Positions 1-10,045 of a stretch of DNA of 64,000 bases are shown in pieces. The stretch lies in NCBI GenBank assembly GCA_026874595.1, contig CM049319.1, forward strand, positions 54,730,917-54,794,916, read 5' to 3'. The notes beneath the pieces are model-generated. The model made no database searches and was not told the origin of the DNA. It saw only the letters and a program-made list of their open reading frames with translations. Source of the DNA: Sipunculus nudus (Eukaryota; Annelida; Sipuncula; Golfingiida; Sipunculidae). The position numbers and the translations under genes are program-made. The stretch's first letter is position 1. Each line of letters begins with the position of its first letter.

Positions 1-500
1 AATTACACATTTGCAATATAACATATTAAAGTGTATTAATGAATAACAATACACTTGTGCAGGAAACATGGTGATAAAAGAAAAATATTGTATTGGTAAC
101 TAAGGTAAAGGTAGGTAGGTAATATATCACTTGATATATATTGAAAAGTCATAAGTATTGTACTGTAAGATAATGTATTATTAAAGTCCTTTTTAACTGG
201 AAACGCAAATAACATTTTGGTTTCTTTATGTTTTCTGAGTAGAGAGAACATCGTTTCTCATCTAGATTCACTTTTAAAGAACTGTACTTTTTGTATTATC
301 AATAAATTAAATAACTGTTCTATCCTATCAGATCTGTCAGGTATCATATTGGTATATACAATACAGTAGGCATTCAGTAATTGATTTACATCTTGTATGT
401 AATAAGATAAATAAATTCCTGTCAATTGGTGACTTGCCCATTAAAAGTTTTTGTTTAGTGAATTTTATTTATGGTAATATGTACATTTCTATTTCTACAG
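1..500 (+). other. 3' part of the last intron of the upstream gene
   Basis: AT-rich sequence with no supportable coding. It ends in a pyrimidine-rich 3' splice site, TTTCTACAG, at 492-500, directly before the lysine-rich exon at 501. I infer that it is the last intron of a + strand gene that begins left of the window. Confidence 0.6.
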
Positions 501-578
501 AAACAAGAAGCAAAGAAGAAAAAGAAAGGAAGGGCGCCTGCTCCAGTGGAAGACATCACAGACTCTGATTCAGACTGA
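501..578 (+). CDS. Terminal coding exon of an unidentified gene (partial)
   Basis: After the acceptor TTTCTACAG the phase-0 frame gives 25 residues and a TGA stop at 576-578. The peptide starts KQEAKKKKKGR, continues through a short Ala/Pro linker and ends EDITDSDSD. A basic stretch followed by an acidic serine tail, a possible casein kinase 2 target, is common at the C-termini of nuclear or nucleolar proteins, but this is too short to name a family. The rest of the gene is outside the window. An AATAAA lies 11 bases after the stop. The intron phase is inferred only from this frame being the one that reaches a stop near a poly(A) signal. Confidence 0.6.
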   Translation, partial: KQEAKKKKKGRAPAPVEDITDSDSD

Positions 579-588
579 TGTTTTTTTA

Positions 589-594
589 AATAAA
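589..594 (+). promoter_or_regulatory. Candidate poly(A) signal of the upstream gene
   Basis: AATAAA lies 11 bases after the stop codon at 578, which would give a very short 3' UTR. A second usable AATAAA-like string is near 1065, inside the 119-bp repeats, so the true cleavage site is uncertain. Confidence 0.4.
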
Positions 595-1000
595 TCTCTG
601 TGCCTTACCAGTTACTGTTTTCTTTGTTGATACGTGAGAATATGTTTATCTGTTGTGAAGTTGTAAGCAAAACTGACATAAAATATGCAGCTGTAGTTTT
701 AACAGAGATGAATAAACTCTATGGTTTAAATCCCTTTTTGGGCAGATATGATCATAATATAGATAAAATAATTGTGAAAGTTCTTTTTCTACCTTTCATG
801 CACATCCATGTTGGTACTACAAAAGCTGGTTACCAATTTGCCCTGTCCTGCACACACTACAGAAACCCTGTCAACTCAAAATATGAATTAAATGCTTATA
901 TATTCACAAGGTATGATATCATCCCATGCAAAACATATCACAAATTGGATTGTAGGGAATATGTTTCAGCATGTAGATCAATGTGAAAATGTTATTTAAA
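595..1000. other. 3' flank or UTR, no gene seen
   Basis: A 128-codon open stretch (600-986, + strand) exists, but it starts directly after the poly(A) signal and shows no recognisable domain. I treat it as non-coding flank. Confidence 0.4.
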
Positions 1001-1001
1001 T

Positions 1002-1500
1002 GTTTCTTGGATATTTTATGGAAACATTTCTAAAATATAAAAAAAAATGTATCTCATAAAATGTTAATAAAATATTATGAAAACTTTTATAAAATGTTTT
1101 ACAAAAACATTTAGAAAACGTTTCTTGGATATTTTGATGGAAACATTTCTAAAATATCAAAATAATGTATCTCACAAAATGTTAATAAAATATTATGAAA
1201 ACGTTTATAAAATGTTTTACAAAAACATTTAGAAAACGTTTCTTGGATATTTTGATGGAAACATTTCTAAAATATCAAAATAATGTATCTCACAAAATGT
1301 TTATAAAATTTTATGAAAACGTTTATAAAATGTTTTACCAAAACATTTAAAAAACATTAAAATAACATTTTTAAAACGTTTTTAGCAAAACGTTTTAAAA
1401 ACGTTTTTTCAAACATACAAAAAAACGTTATAAAAATATCACGAAGAAACATTTTCAAAACATTTTGCAAAACGTTTTTAAAACATCAAAAAAATATTTT
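1002..1500. repeat. 119-bp AT-rich tandem repeat, about 3 units plus degenerate tail
   Basis: The string TTTCTTGGATATTTT recurs at 1002, 1121 and 1239, giving a period of 118-119 bases. Each unit is built from smaller AACATTT / AAACGTTT words, so it is itself internally repetitive. After 1350 the unit dissolves into a run of AAACGTTTT-type words to about 1500. No coding potential. Confidence 0.85.
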
Positions 1501-2204
1501 TGTGCTACCTGGGCAGTGTCCTGTGGCTCTGTGTTTACAACAGAGCTACAAAAATTAACTGGGTCTAACAATAGTGCGTGCAGCTTTGTGTGAACGAATC
1601 TCTGTGTATCGTGTATATATGTAATTATACACACGATATCATGTATACACAATATACACAAAATCGTGCGTAATCTGGTTATGTGTTTTGGATTATAATA
1701 TCATCTGTATTACCTTAGCCAAAATTGGGCAGCCATCAGTATCACAAATGTTCGGCATAGATATATTTCTAATGGGTAAAAAATTGACGTTTCCCAGTGA
1801 ATGATAGACTAGCTCAGCACCAAACTTAGATTCACCAAAAGAATACCAAATATCTATTCGAACAGTTATTAGTTATATTTACTTACTGATCAGGTTTATT
1901 CAGATCTAGATTCTATATATTCTGTCAAGTGATAACACTTCTTTAAATTGTTATGTAAGCGGATGACTTTCGTTTGAAGTGGTGAAGCGCCAGTGGAAAC
2001 AGTGTTGTGTTTGTTAAGTTCTTTCGGCAAATACAGCCTATGGCGCGCATGCTCAATAAGCACTCGCTAAACTTCAGAAGTTATTTTATATTTCATATTG
2101 GACCCAGTTGAATGTATTTGATATTAAACCTGGTACTGTGTTATTCCTAATATTATATATTTGTTCATGAAGTTTTCATTCTTTTTCATATAATTTAATT
2201 TAAA
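1501..2204. other. Intergenic, nothing recognised
   Basis: AT-rich unique-looking sequence with short ATAC/GTAT-rich palindromic words near 1600-1660. It ends at the left boundary of the retrotransposon. No exon, RNA gene or repeat family could be supported. Confidence 0.5.
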
Positions 2205-4367
2205 ATGAACCACTGTGATCTTGATCAAGCACTACCAAACTACACACAGTACGTGAACTGTAACACAAGAGGTCACCAGAAACTGGACTTATTTTATTGT
2301 AATATTAAATCTGCTTATAAATGTGTTCAAGGTCCTCCACTAAAAAATAGTGACCATAATATGATCTATATGCAACCTACTTACAGACGTAAACTTCAAA
2401 TGCTGAAACCACATGAAATTAATATTAAAGTGGACTCAAAGGAAGCCTATGAGACCCTACAAACATGTTTTGATCTAACAGACTGGCAAATGTTCATTGA
2501 CACTTCATATGATTTAGATGAACTTACTGAAACTGTGTCTAGTTATATATCATTTTGTGAAGACATGCTGGTACCAACTAAAACCATTAAGATTTACCCT
2601 AATAGCAAACCTTGGATTAATAGTGATCTAAGGAAACTTATTGTATGTAAGCACCAAGCCTTCACAAGCAATTCAGATAACAGATATGACTTACAAAAAG
2701 AAACTGATTCTGCCATTGAGAAAGCCAAACAACAATATAAAAAGAAAGTAGAAAAACTGTTCCATAGCAAGCAATCAAAAGATGCTTGGAAGGGTCTTCA
2801 GGAATTAACTGGTATAACTAAAAGCAAGAAAGAATGCTCACTGCTTGCTGAAAATGGCTATGCTGACAAATTAAATACATTCTATGCACGTTTTGATGAA
2901 AGTGACTTCTCAAAAGAAAAAGATGACATTCGGAGCAGTCTGAGAGCAAATTTAGAATCATGTGATGATGGCATCCTTACTGATGTAACTGATGTAAACA
3001 AAGTGTTAAGTAAGATTAATGTAAAGAAAGCCTGTGGACCCGACAAAATCAGTGGCAGATTAATTAAAACCTGTAGAAATAGTTTGTCCTTCATCATACA
3101 TCACATTTTTCAATTGTCTCTCTCCTTATGTAAACTACCAAAATTATGGAAAACCGCAGAAATAATTCCAGTCGCCAAAAATAACTCTCCTAAAGTGATG
3201 AATGATCTTAGGCCTGTTGCACTAACATCTATTCTCGCAAAATCTTTGGAGCGAAATATTCTTAATAAATTACTTCCAATTGTTAAACCAATGCTAGATC
3301 AACATCAGTTTGCATATTCATCCAACAGATGCACAAGCGACGCAATTGCCACATTAACTAATTATATTTATCAACACTTAGACAGGGACCCCAGAAATTA
3401 TGCCAGATCACTTTTCATTGATTATTCTTCAGCCTTCAGTACAATACAGCCACACATTATGATCAATCAGCTCTGTAGATATAACATTCCTCTTTCCTAC
3501 TGTCTATGGATTCTAGATTTTCTCTCGGATAGAAGACAACATGTTAGAACAAGCAAAGAAACTTCTTCAGATATAATCATAAATACTGGTGCTCCACAAG
3601 GCTGTGTTCTGTCAGCAGTCCTTTTTATTCTATATACAAATAATTTGTCTGTGAGCCTTTCAGATTGTAAAATTATCAAATATGCAGACGACACTGTCAT
3701 TCTAGGCCTGATACACAAGAATGATGAATCGCTCTACAGGAAAACCATTCAATATGTGACTGGTTGGTGTGAGGAACACTACCTTCAGTTAAATGTAAAG
3801 AAGACTAAAGAAGTAGTCTTTGATTTTAGGAGATCAAAATCTGTAATTACCTCAGTTGCTATCAAAAATGAAGATGTTGATATTGTAGAAAATTATAAAT
3901 ACTTAAGATGTATTATTGACAGAAATCTGAATTGGAAAGAACATGTGTTGAATCAATCCAAGAAAGCAAACAAAAGATTATATTACCTTTATTATCTAAG
4001 AAAGCTTAATATTGACAAAACCATAATTACCATGTTTTATAATTCAGTAATTTCCAGTGTCCTTACTTATTCACTGGAGTGCTGGTTTACAAATATATCT
4101 GATAAGTTAAAGAAACAGTTGAATAATACCAGGAAGAGAGGTAGTAGAATAACTGGTACTTCTCTTGCCACACACCAGGAAATATGTGAAACCAAAACAA
4201 TGGCCTTCATATCTAAGGTCATGAATGACAAAACACATCCCCTATATTCAGAGTTCCGTTTTTTACCTTCAGGTAAACGCCTAGATACAATATTCTGCAG
4301 AACAACTCGTTTTAAAAAATCTCTCGTACCACACAGTATTAAACTTTTTAACTCACAACCCTCTTAG
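2205..4367 (+). CDS. Non-LTR retrotransposon ORF2: endonuclease tail plus reverse transcriptase (5'-truncated)
   Basis: A single open frame of 720 codons. Residues 1-60 match the end of an APE-type endonuclease: it opens at the NH of the usual GDFNH motif and contains the SDHN active-site motif. Reverse transcriptase follows, with FIDYSSAF (catalytic Asp near residue 406), NTGAPQGCVLS and the YADD box at residues 493-496, then the thumb region with LTYSLECW. The protein would copy the element's RNA into a nicked chromosomal target. Style of motifs and the pentamer tail suggest the Rex/Babar-CR1 side of the LINEs, which is recollection. The upstream endonuclease and any ORF1 are missing, so the ATG at 2205 is probably fortuitous and the copy immobile. 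No internal stop or frameshift was seen, so the insertion is young. Confidence 0.9.
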   Translation: MNHCDLDQALPNYTQYVNCNTRGHQKLDLFYCNIKSAYKCVQGPPLKNSDHNMIYMQPTYRRKLQMLKPHEINIKVDSKEAYETLQTCFDLTDWQMFIDTSYDLDELTETVSSYISFCEDMLVPTKTIKIYPNSKPWINSDLRKLIVCKHQAFTSNSDNRYDLQKETDSAIEKAKQQYKKKVEKLFHSKQSKDAWKGLQELTGITKSKKECSLLAENGYADKLNTFYARFDESDFSKEKDDIRSSLRANLESCDDGILTDVTDVNKVLSKINVKKACGPDKISGRLIKTCRNSLSFIIHHIFQLSLSLCKLPKLWKTAEIIPVAKNNSPKVMNDLRPVALTSILAKSLERNILNKLLPIVKPMLDQHQFAYSSNRCTSDAIATLTNYIYQHLDRDPRNYARSLFIDYSSAFSTIQPHIMINQLCRYNIPLSYCLWILDFLSDRRQHVRTSKETSSDIIINTGAPQGCVLSAVLFILYTNNLSVSLSDCKIIKYADDTVILGLIHKNDESLYRKTIQYVTGWCEEHYLQLNVKKTKEVVFDFRRSKSVITSVAIKNEDVDIVENYKYLRCIIDRNLNWKEHVLNQSKKANKRLYYLYYLRKLNIDKTIITMFYNSVISSVLTYSLECWFTNISDKLKKQLNNTRKRGSRITGTSLATHQEICETKTMAFISKVMNDKTHPLYSEFRFLPSGKRLDTIFCRTTRFKKSLVPHSIKLFNSQPS

Positions 4368-4605
4368 AAATTCAATGTTTTGAATTTTGTGTTTTACCTG
4401 CAGAATTATCTGTTTTATAATTTTTACATGCTTAATTTTACATGCATAGTCAATATGTTATGTGTGATTTTTATGTATTTTTATGTATAATTTTTATGTA
4501 TTTATCTATCTATTTACTTATTTATTTTTATGTAATGAATCGAAGTCAACAACAAATTCCTGGAACTGAAGGCTAATAAATGTTATCTTATCTTATCTTA
4601 TCTTA
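2205..4605 (+). mobile_element. 5'-truncated LINE with pentamer tail
   Basis: The element runs from the endonuclease fragment through a 215-base AT-rich 3' UTR to a terminal (TTATC)n array at 4583-4605. Some CR1/Rex-type LINEs end in short tandem repeats instead of poly(A), which supports an end here. The 5' break lies about at 2200. No convincing target-site duplication was found by eye. Confidence 0.85.
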
Positions 4606-4711
4606 AAGCATATACAGTAAAAGCAAGCTACAGCGCAATAACGTACGCATCCCCATCTATCATGTTTTCTTCTCGCTAGAAATTACTTTTGTTTCAAAGT
4701 TCGAAACATTT

Positions 4712-4713
<2 letters not shown>

Positions 4714-4776
<63 letters not shown>
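4714..4776. repeat. (TA)n microsatellite
   Basis: About 30 TA units with one phase break near 4746. It abuts the foldback element on its right. Confidence 0.95.
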
Positions 4777-4779
<3 letters not shown>

Positions 4780-4780
4780 G

Positions 4781-5040
4781 AGGGAAGAATGAGAATCTGG
4801 GAAAATCCGGAATCCTGCTGGGAAAAATTAGAATTCTGATTTTTCCCAGGAAAAATGAGAATCCAGAGATGGTATAAAGAGATTCCGATTCTCCCCGAGA
4901 GAATTCCAGTCTCTCCCGGGAACCGGGACAGATTGGAATTCATTTAATAAATTGGAGCTGGCTGGGAAAAATGAGAATTCTGGTTTTTCGCGGGAGGATT
5001 CCAGATCTTCCCAGATTCTCATTCTTCCCTTATTATGCAT
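4781..5040. mobile_element. 260-bp foldback/MITE-like element
   Basis: The ends are a perfect 23-bp inverted repeat: the left arm (4781-4803) begins AGGGAAGAATGAGAATC and the right arm (5018-5040) is its exact reverse complement. The interior repeats GGGAAAAATGAGAATTC-type words in both orientations, so most of the element can fold on itself. There is no coding capacity. It is a non-autonomous element or a foldback satellite; the superfamily cannot be assigned. Confidence 0.75.
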
Positions 5041-5425
5041 GCAATTCAAATCGCGTAATTAGATTAAGTTAATCCCGCCCTTTAGGGCTCACACCTAGGA
5101 AAAGGGTGCACCCCACTTGGCTCACTCTAGCTTAATAATTACAAGACCAAGAAGATTCGGCTCGTGTACTTGCACACCTTACAGAAGACACTCCTTGGGT
5201 TATATGAAAACCTTATATTTAAAGAACGTTCCGTGAATGTTTTAACAAACTAATCAGTAAGGTTCTTTAAAACATTTTGTAATGTTACCCGAACGCTCCA
5301 GAGTATACCACTTGCACTCTAATTGATTCATGATCAGGCTGTATATAAGGGCTATATATATGAACATAAGCTGTGAAACGGTGGCATGCATTTTTGTCCC
5401 CACCATCCCGAAGGCACCGTAGGTA
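5041..5425. other. Intergenic, nothing recognised
   Basis: No exon or repeat could be supported. Confidence 0.5.
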
Positions 5426-5680
5426 TAGAAATTGTTAACGAAATAACTCGAAAAAAAATTTGAGGCACAATCACCACACTTGCAGCATTGATGTACCTTA
5501 TCGAAAGCTGAGTCAAGTCAGAACATGGATGACCTTGACACACTTTTCAATGTCACAGCGGCGATAATGCTAAAATGATGCTAACGCAATAACTTGAAAA
5601 GAATTTGAGATACAGTCACTAAACTTGCAGCATTGGTGCACCTTATCAAGGGCTAGGTCAAGTTTGAACTTCCCAAGAGG
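5426..5680. repeat. Two degenerate copies of a ~157-bp repeat
   Basis: The block CAATAACTCGAAAA...ACTTGCAGCATTGATG...CTTATC near 5430-5520 returns with about 80% identity at 5588-5670. Similar wording (a statement of the form AAAC-TTGCAGCATTG followed by GGTCAAG) recurs in the arrays at 7.2 and 34.6 kb, suggesting a shared dispersed family. Confidence 0.7.
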
Positions 5681-5876
5681 AGGTTATATGTTTTCGCCTA
5701 TATGTCTCTTAGTGGGTTGTGGTTGGGCGGTGTCTGTAAACATGATTGCAGAAAAAAATATTGAAGGGATATTTAAATACTTTAAAGATGGATCAGAAGC
5801 GGACAAGACATCATAATGATTTACATTTTGCCCATCTATGCGGGCACAGGGATGGAATTTCGCGAATATAATTTAT

Positions 5877-5913
5877 CATTATTATTATTATTTTTATTAT
5901 TATTATTATTATT
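5877..5913. repeat. (ATT)n microsatellite
   Basis: About 12 ATT units with one interruption. Confidence 0.9.
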
Positions 5914-7155
5914 GAGCGAATTTTATTAGGTATGAGCGTGAAGAAATATTTGACAGAAAAATCGCTTTGAGCAGAAGAATCCTGAGTCCACTTCTATTGC
6001 AGGTAGATCATTTATGAAAGGATATCCTAAGTATACCTTTTTCATACACAAGTTTTTTTTAGCCACGACAGACTGCAAGGCTAGATCAGGTCCCGAAGAA
6101 GTCAAATTATTGTCACAACCTAGACCTACTAGATAAAAGGAAGTTCCGAGAGAAATATAAACAGGGAATTTAAAGATATCGTATCACTGTACCTCTGCCT
6201 ACTAATCTAACCGTGCTCCCAGTAAGGATGACCCTAGAAACACCTTCCAGGAGTTCCATACCAGGAGGTAGCCGTGGGCAACTGGTCGTGATGGAAGACT
6301 GGTGAATATTCCAGATGCTTATTCCCTAATTGATATTCAAAAGTTAGTATTCAAAACTAATAGAGAGAGGGAACGAGAAGACAGACAGACATCGAGGAAT
6401 GATAAGAGACCGTCCTCTAGTAATGCCAATGATTGCAATAGGACTTATATTAAGACTCCCTTTGGCAAGCAAGATAATAAGGAAAATCCCAGTAGGCCTA
6501 GCTGAGGCTGTGGGTCACGTCTCAGCTGAAAAATTAGTGGATCCTTCGTCTCAGAAACAAATTTCCCTACACAATGAAATCCCAGAAGATGTGCTTTGTT
6601 AAGGACACTAAACTCCAATGACAATGAATGATGGTGGAATCGTCGAGTCACCTGGTCAAGTTGACCTTCCTGTGCAAATTGGACAGATTGTGTTTATCTG
6701 TCTATTTGATAGTGGCAGAAGCGGAAGAGGATGGATTAATAGGCTTCGGTTTTCAAAAACAGCATGGCTTCAGCATTGATTTTCAAACTAGTTGTAAGCG
6801 GTTTGGGGAAAGTGGAATGACGTGCTTTGCTTCTAAACAGGGGAGAGAAAAGATAATACTTTCACTATTTACTATAGAAGATGATCATCCCAGCATTTAG
6901 TACGCTCTTTACACAGCGCTTTTCCTATAGGCTTACTACCTATATCGTAAGAGCTGTTTGTTTTGACCTCGTATCCTGAATCGGTACATGAACCAGAGGG
7001 GAGCATTTTGGTCCATACAGATGAGACCCTGTGCTGGAAGACAAGTGAGGAAAACATGGAGCCGATGTTGTTCATTTCGTTTTTAGTGACAGCTCATCGT
7101 CCCGGCGACCGTTTGAACTAGCCACAGGCTAAGAGAGAATTGCCCCGCGCGTGGT
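5914..7155. other. Intergenic, nothing recognised
   Basis: Several open stretches under 91 codons occur on both strands, but none has a recognisable domain or splice context. Confidence 0.5.
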
Positions 7156-7159
7156 TTCT

Positions 7160-7780
7160 GGGCGGAGCATTTTAAGCCAAACCTTTCATCCCAAATCTTT
7201 GAACTTTCACATATAGCTCACCTACTAAGTGGGAGAAGAATCCTATAGATTTTGAGGTCACGGGGTCAAAGGTCAGGGTCACAGGATCCACTTCTTTGAA
7301 AGGTTATGGACACATTTCAAGCTAGACTTTTCATTCCAAACCTTGCAGCATTGATGCCGCTTCTCTGCAAAACAGGGTAAAAGACCTGTTGATTTTGAGG
7401 TCAAAGGTCAAGTTCATAGCACCCACATCTTGCGTGGAGTCATTTTCAGGCAACTTTTCAATCTATACCTTCCATCTGTCATATATGGCTTACCTACCAA
7501 TAGGGGAAGAAGCCTATTAATGTTGAGTTCAAAAAGTCAAAGTCAAAATATTAAATTGTTCTAAATGCTTGTGAACATATTTCAAGTTAAACTGTTCAAC
7601 CCAAACCTTCAGTCTTCCAAATATGCCACATCTATACATCACCTAATTTGATTCAAATTTCATATTTATAGGTCTTTTTGCTTGAAGAAATAACTTATTG
7701 TTTTTGGGGTCAGCTTGTCAGGAGGTTAAAGGTTGCAGGTCAAAGTTATTCACTCATTGATTGCCAAGTAATTACACCAG
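7160..7780. repeat. Degenerate array of AGGTCA-rich repeat units
   Basis: Three to four diverged units of about 135 bases share the phrases GCATTTTAAGCCAAAC, CATATAGCTCACCTAC and GAGGTCA..GGTCAAAGGTCA. They are older relatives of the 288-bp array at 34.6-35.75 kb. Non-coding. Confidence 0.75.
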
Positions 7781-8620
7781 ATTTAAGTGGTTAATAGTTA
7801 CCCATCATTTAGAAAGAATCCAGTTGATATGTGGGCAAAAGGCCAAGGTCATAGGTCTGGGATGTTCACAATAACTTTTTTGTAGACCATCTGTATTTTT
7901 CTTGTATATATAACAATTGTACTCCAACTGGTACATCTCACTGTGTAACTTTAATTGTGAGTGACAATGGTGAGATATATGACTCCCTTTGTATAAGCCT
8001 ATTAATTGATATGGCTGAGTGATAAGTACCTCGTTACTGCATAACAAAAAATAACAAAAACACTGTTGCCGGAATGCTTCAGCCAGGCATTAAGACTATG
8101 AGATTATAGTATTAAGGTTTAGCTACTGATTTATAAAATGATGGGAATCTTGATGAAGGGAGATTTTACAGTTTATTTCATGGAATCATAGCAATAAACT
8201 TAGTTTCCTAGATATCTGAATATTTTTATATTAATCACCAGATATATAAGCAAGTGTTTGTTCTCGTAATATGTGGATGTGTACCTTGATTTAGAATGGC
8301 TTTTTTTATTACAAGACTCTTAGTCATGTTTTCTGCATTTCTTTTCTTTCAGGTTTGGCAGGTTACCTACTCTGCTGACCCCATTGAAAAGCAGAGTGAT
8401 AATAAAAAATATTGGAATTACACTTTTTATATTTAAATATCTATAAATCCGATTTGAGGGCCTGAACATGCCTTTTGGGGCCGGAATTGTTTGGTCATTC
8501 ATTACTGTAACATCCTTTGGAGAATTTGCCCCAAGTTTGTTCTCTTATTGGAGGATGTGTGCAGTTTCGTCAATTTTTCTTCCAGGGTGGGGAGGCGGGG
8601 ATGACTCACCGACACACCCA
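7781..8620. other. Intergenic, nothing recognised
   Basis: No exon or recognisable repeat. Confidence 0.5.
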
Positions 8621-8621
8621 C

Positions 8622-8668
<47 letters not shown>

Positions 8669-8676
8669 CATATATA
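8621..8676. repeat. (CATA)n/(TA)n microsatellite
   Basis: CATA units pass into about 15 TA units and back into CATA. Confidence 0.95.
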
Positions 8677-8805
8677 AACACCTTTTTGGCGCCTGTATGA
8701 CACATTTCAAATATATATATAAATATACTTAATCACATTTCAAATATATTTCAAAATAGTATTTCACAGTAAGCTCATAAATGGAGCCTGGCTATATTCT
8801 ATTAA

Positions 8806-8808
<3 letters not shown>

Positions 8809-8858
<50 letters not shown>
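8809..8858. repeat. (TA)n microsatellite
   Basis: About 25 uninterrupted TA units. Confidence 0.95.
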
Positions 8859-8861
<3 letters not shown>

Positions 8862-8872
8862 CTTTGAAAAAT

Positions 8873-8950
8873 GGGGGGGGGGGATGATAACCATCTCCCA
8901 TTGACCATCTCCCCCCCCCCCCCCCTTGCCAGAAAGTGGGGAGATATATA
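8873..8950. repeat. Opposed G-run and C-run (potential hairpin)
   Basis: An 11-base G run (8873-8883) and a 15-base C run (8911-8925) flank a short CCATCTCCC repeat. They can pair into a G:C stem of about 11 bases with a 27-base loop. The whole lies 15 bases from the preceding (TA)n tract. Confidence 0.8.
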
Positions 8951-8959
8951 TACCCCCAT

Positions 8960-9830
8960 CCCCCCTATATTGACGCCCCTGGATGTGTGATCTCAAATGT
9001 CAGACTTGTCATAAATCCATTGTCTGCCAGTTAGCCACCTTGGAAATCCTTTTGTAGGTGCAGTTTGATTGATTTTTCTTCAATGTTTGGTCCGATTTAG
9101 AGAATGTTTGTTGTCTGATTTCAAACTTGTCGGAAGTCCATATATGGCAACCAGGCAACCATCTTTAAATTCCTTTTGATCATATTATCTCAAGAACTGT
9201 TAAAGTGAATGCAGTCGGATGTATATTAATGTAATCTTGCAAAGGATTTAGTCAAATATTTCTTAATAAATATTACCATCATTCATAAACGTGCAATACA
9301 GTGGGCTTGTATTGAATAAAAATTCATACAGAAGCACCCGTTTCTCAATAATTCTTGCAAAGGATTTCCTTGATTTTTTGCTAAATATTTTGATCTTATA
9401 TTTGCCCTTTGTGGTGTTCCTTTTGAGACTGACAGGTATCAAGCAAGCTATGGGGATTAATAGTTCCTGATAGCTTAACAATCATACATTTTTCCTCAGA
9501 CCATCAGTTCACTGTGTTTTAATCAGACATAAGTGATATATGTTTCTGTTGTCGTACAAATTTCAACAAATGGGCAAATAGGTTCTTCAAAAATTTAACT
9601 GGAAGTTGTGAATCTCAGCCCATGATGTACGTCGCAGGTCATGCTTGAAAAAAATGTCAACATTTTATATGAAAATAAATTAACATTTAAATAATTTGTA
9701 TAGCCTTCCAACAGCACAAACACGGTCTCAGGTTAAAAATTAATATAACAGAAAAGTGTAATATTAATTTAAAATGACGGTGTGGTTGATTTTAGTGGAT
9801 TCCCTCATATCTTAGGGAATGAAGTTGCAG
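8960..9830. other. Upstream flank of PDHX, nothing recognised
   Basis: AT-rich with no supported exon. The sequence becomes CpG-richer from about 9830. Confidence 0.5.
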
Positions 9831-9921
9831 GGGGCCGTAATCCCAAGCGAAAACAAAATTGCGTTGACACTGTCTGAAATCTCGTAGCAGACGACACGAC
9901 GAGACTTTGCGGTTAGGTGTC
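9831..9921 (+). promoter_or_regulatory. CpG-rich, TATA-less promoter/5' UTR of PDHX
   Basis: A local rise in CpG (several in 9840-9910) within an AT-rich window directly precedes the start codon. No TATA box or initiator could be placed. The start codon lies in GTCATGGCGGC, which resembles a YY1 site, and ATGGCGGC recurs at 10011 within exon 1. YY1-like sites over the start are frequent in nuclear genes for mitochondrial proteins; the role here is inferred. Confidence 0.5.
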
Positions 9922-10045
9922 ATGGCGGCGGTCAGCCGGGTGATCCGAAACTTGACTGTCAACTTAAAGAGGAAGGTCGCCGTTTCGAATGTCCAGCGAA
10001 TCGGCCTACCATGGCGGCCGTATCACGTAACCTCTGTTTTGCGAG
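9922..10045 (+). CDS. PDHX: PDHX exon 1: start codon and mitochondrial presequence
   Basis: Codes for residues 1-41 plus one base. The peptide [18 protein letters not shown] and what follows is rich in Arg, Lys, Ser and Val with no acidic residue, as in matrix-targeting signals. The donor is GAG|GTCAGT. It is separated from exon 2 by an 18.3-kb intron; no other acceptor between them gives a lipoyl-domain start, and the split Gly codon joins correctly. Confidence 0.8.

Noticed and set aside
600-986. 128-codon open frame on the + strand
   Set aside because: It starts in the presumed 3' UTR directly after a poly(A) signal, has AT-driven composition and no recognisable domain.
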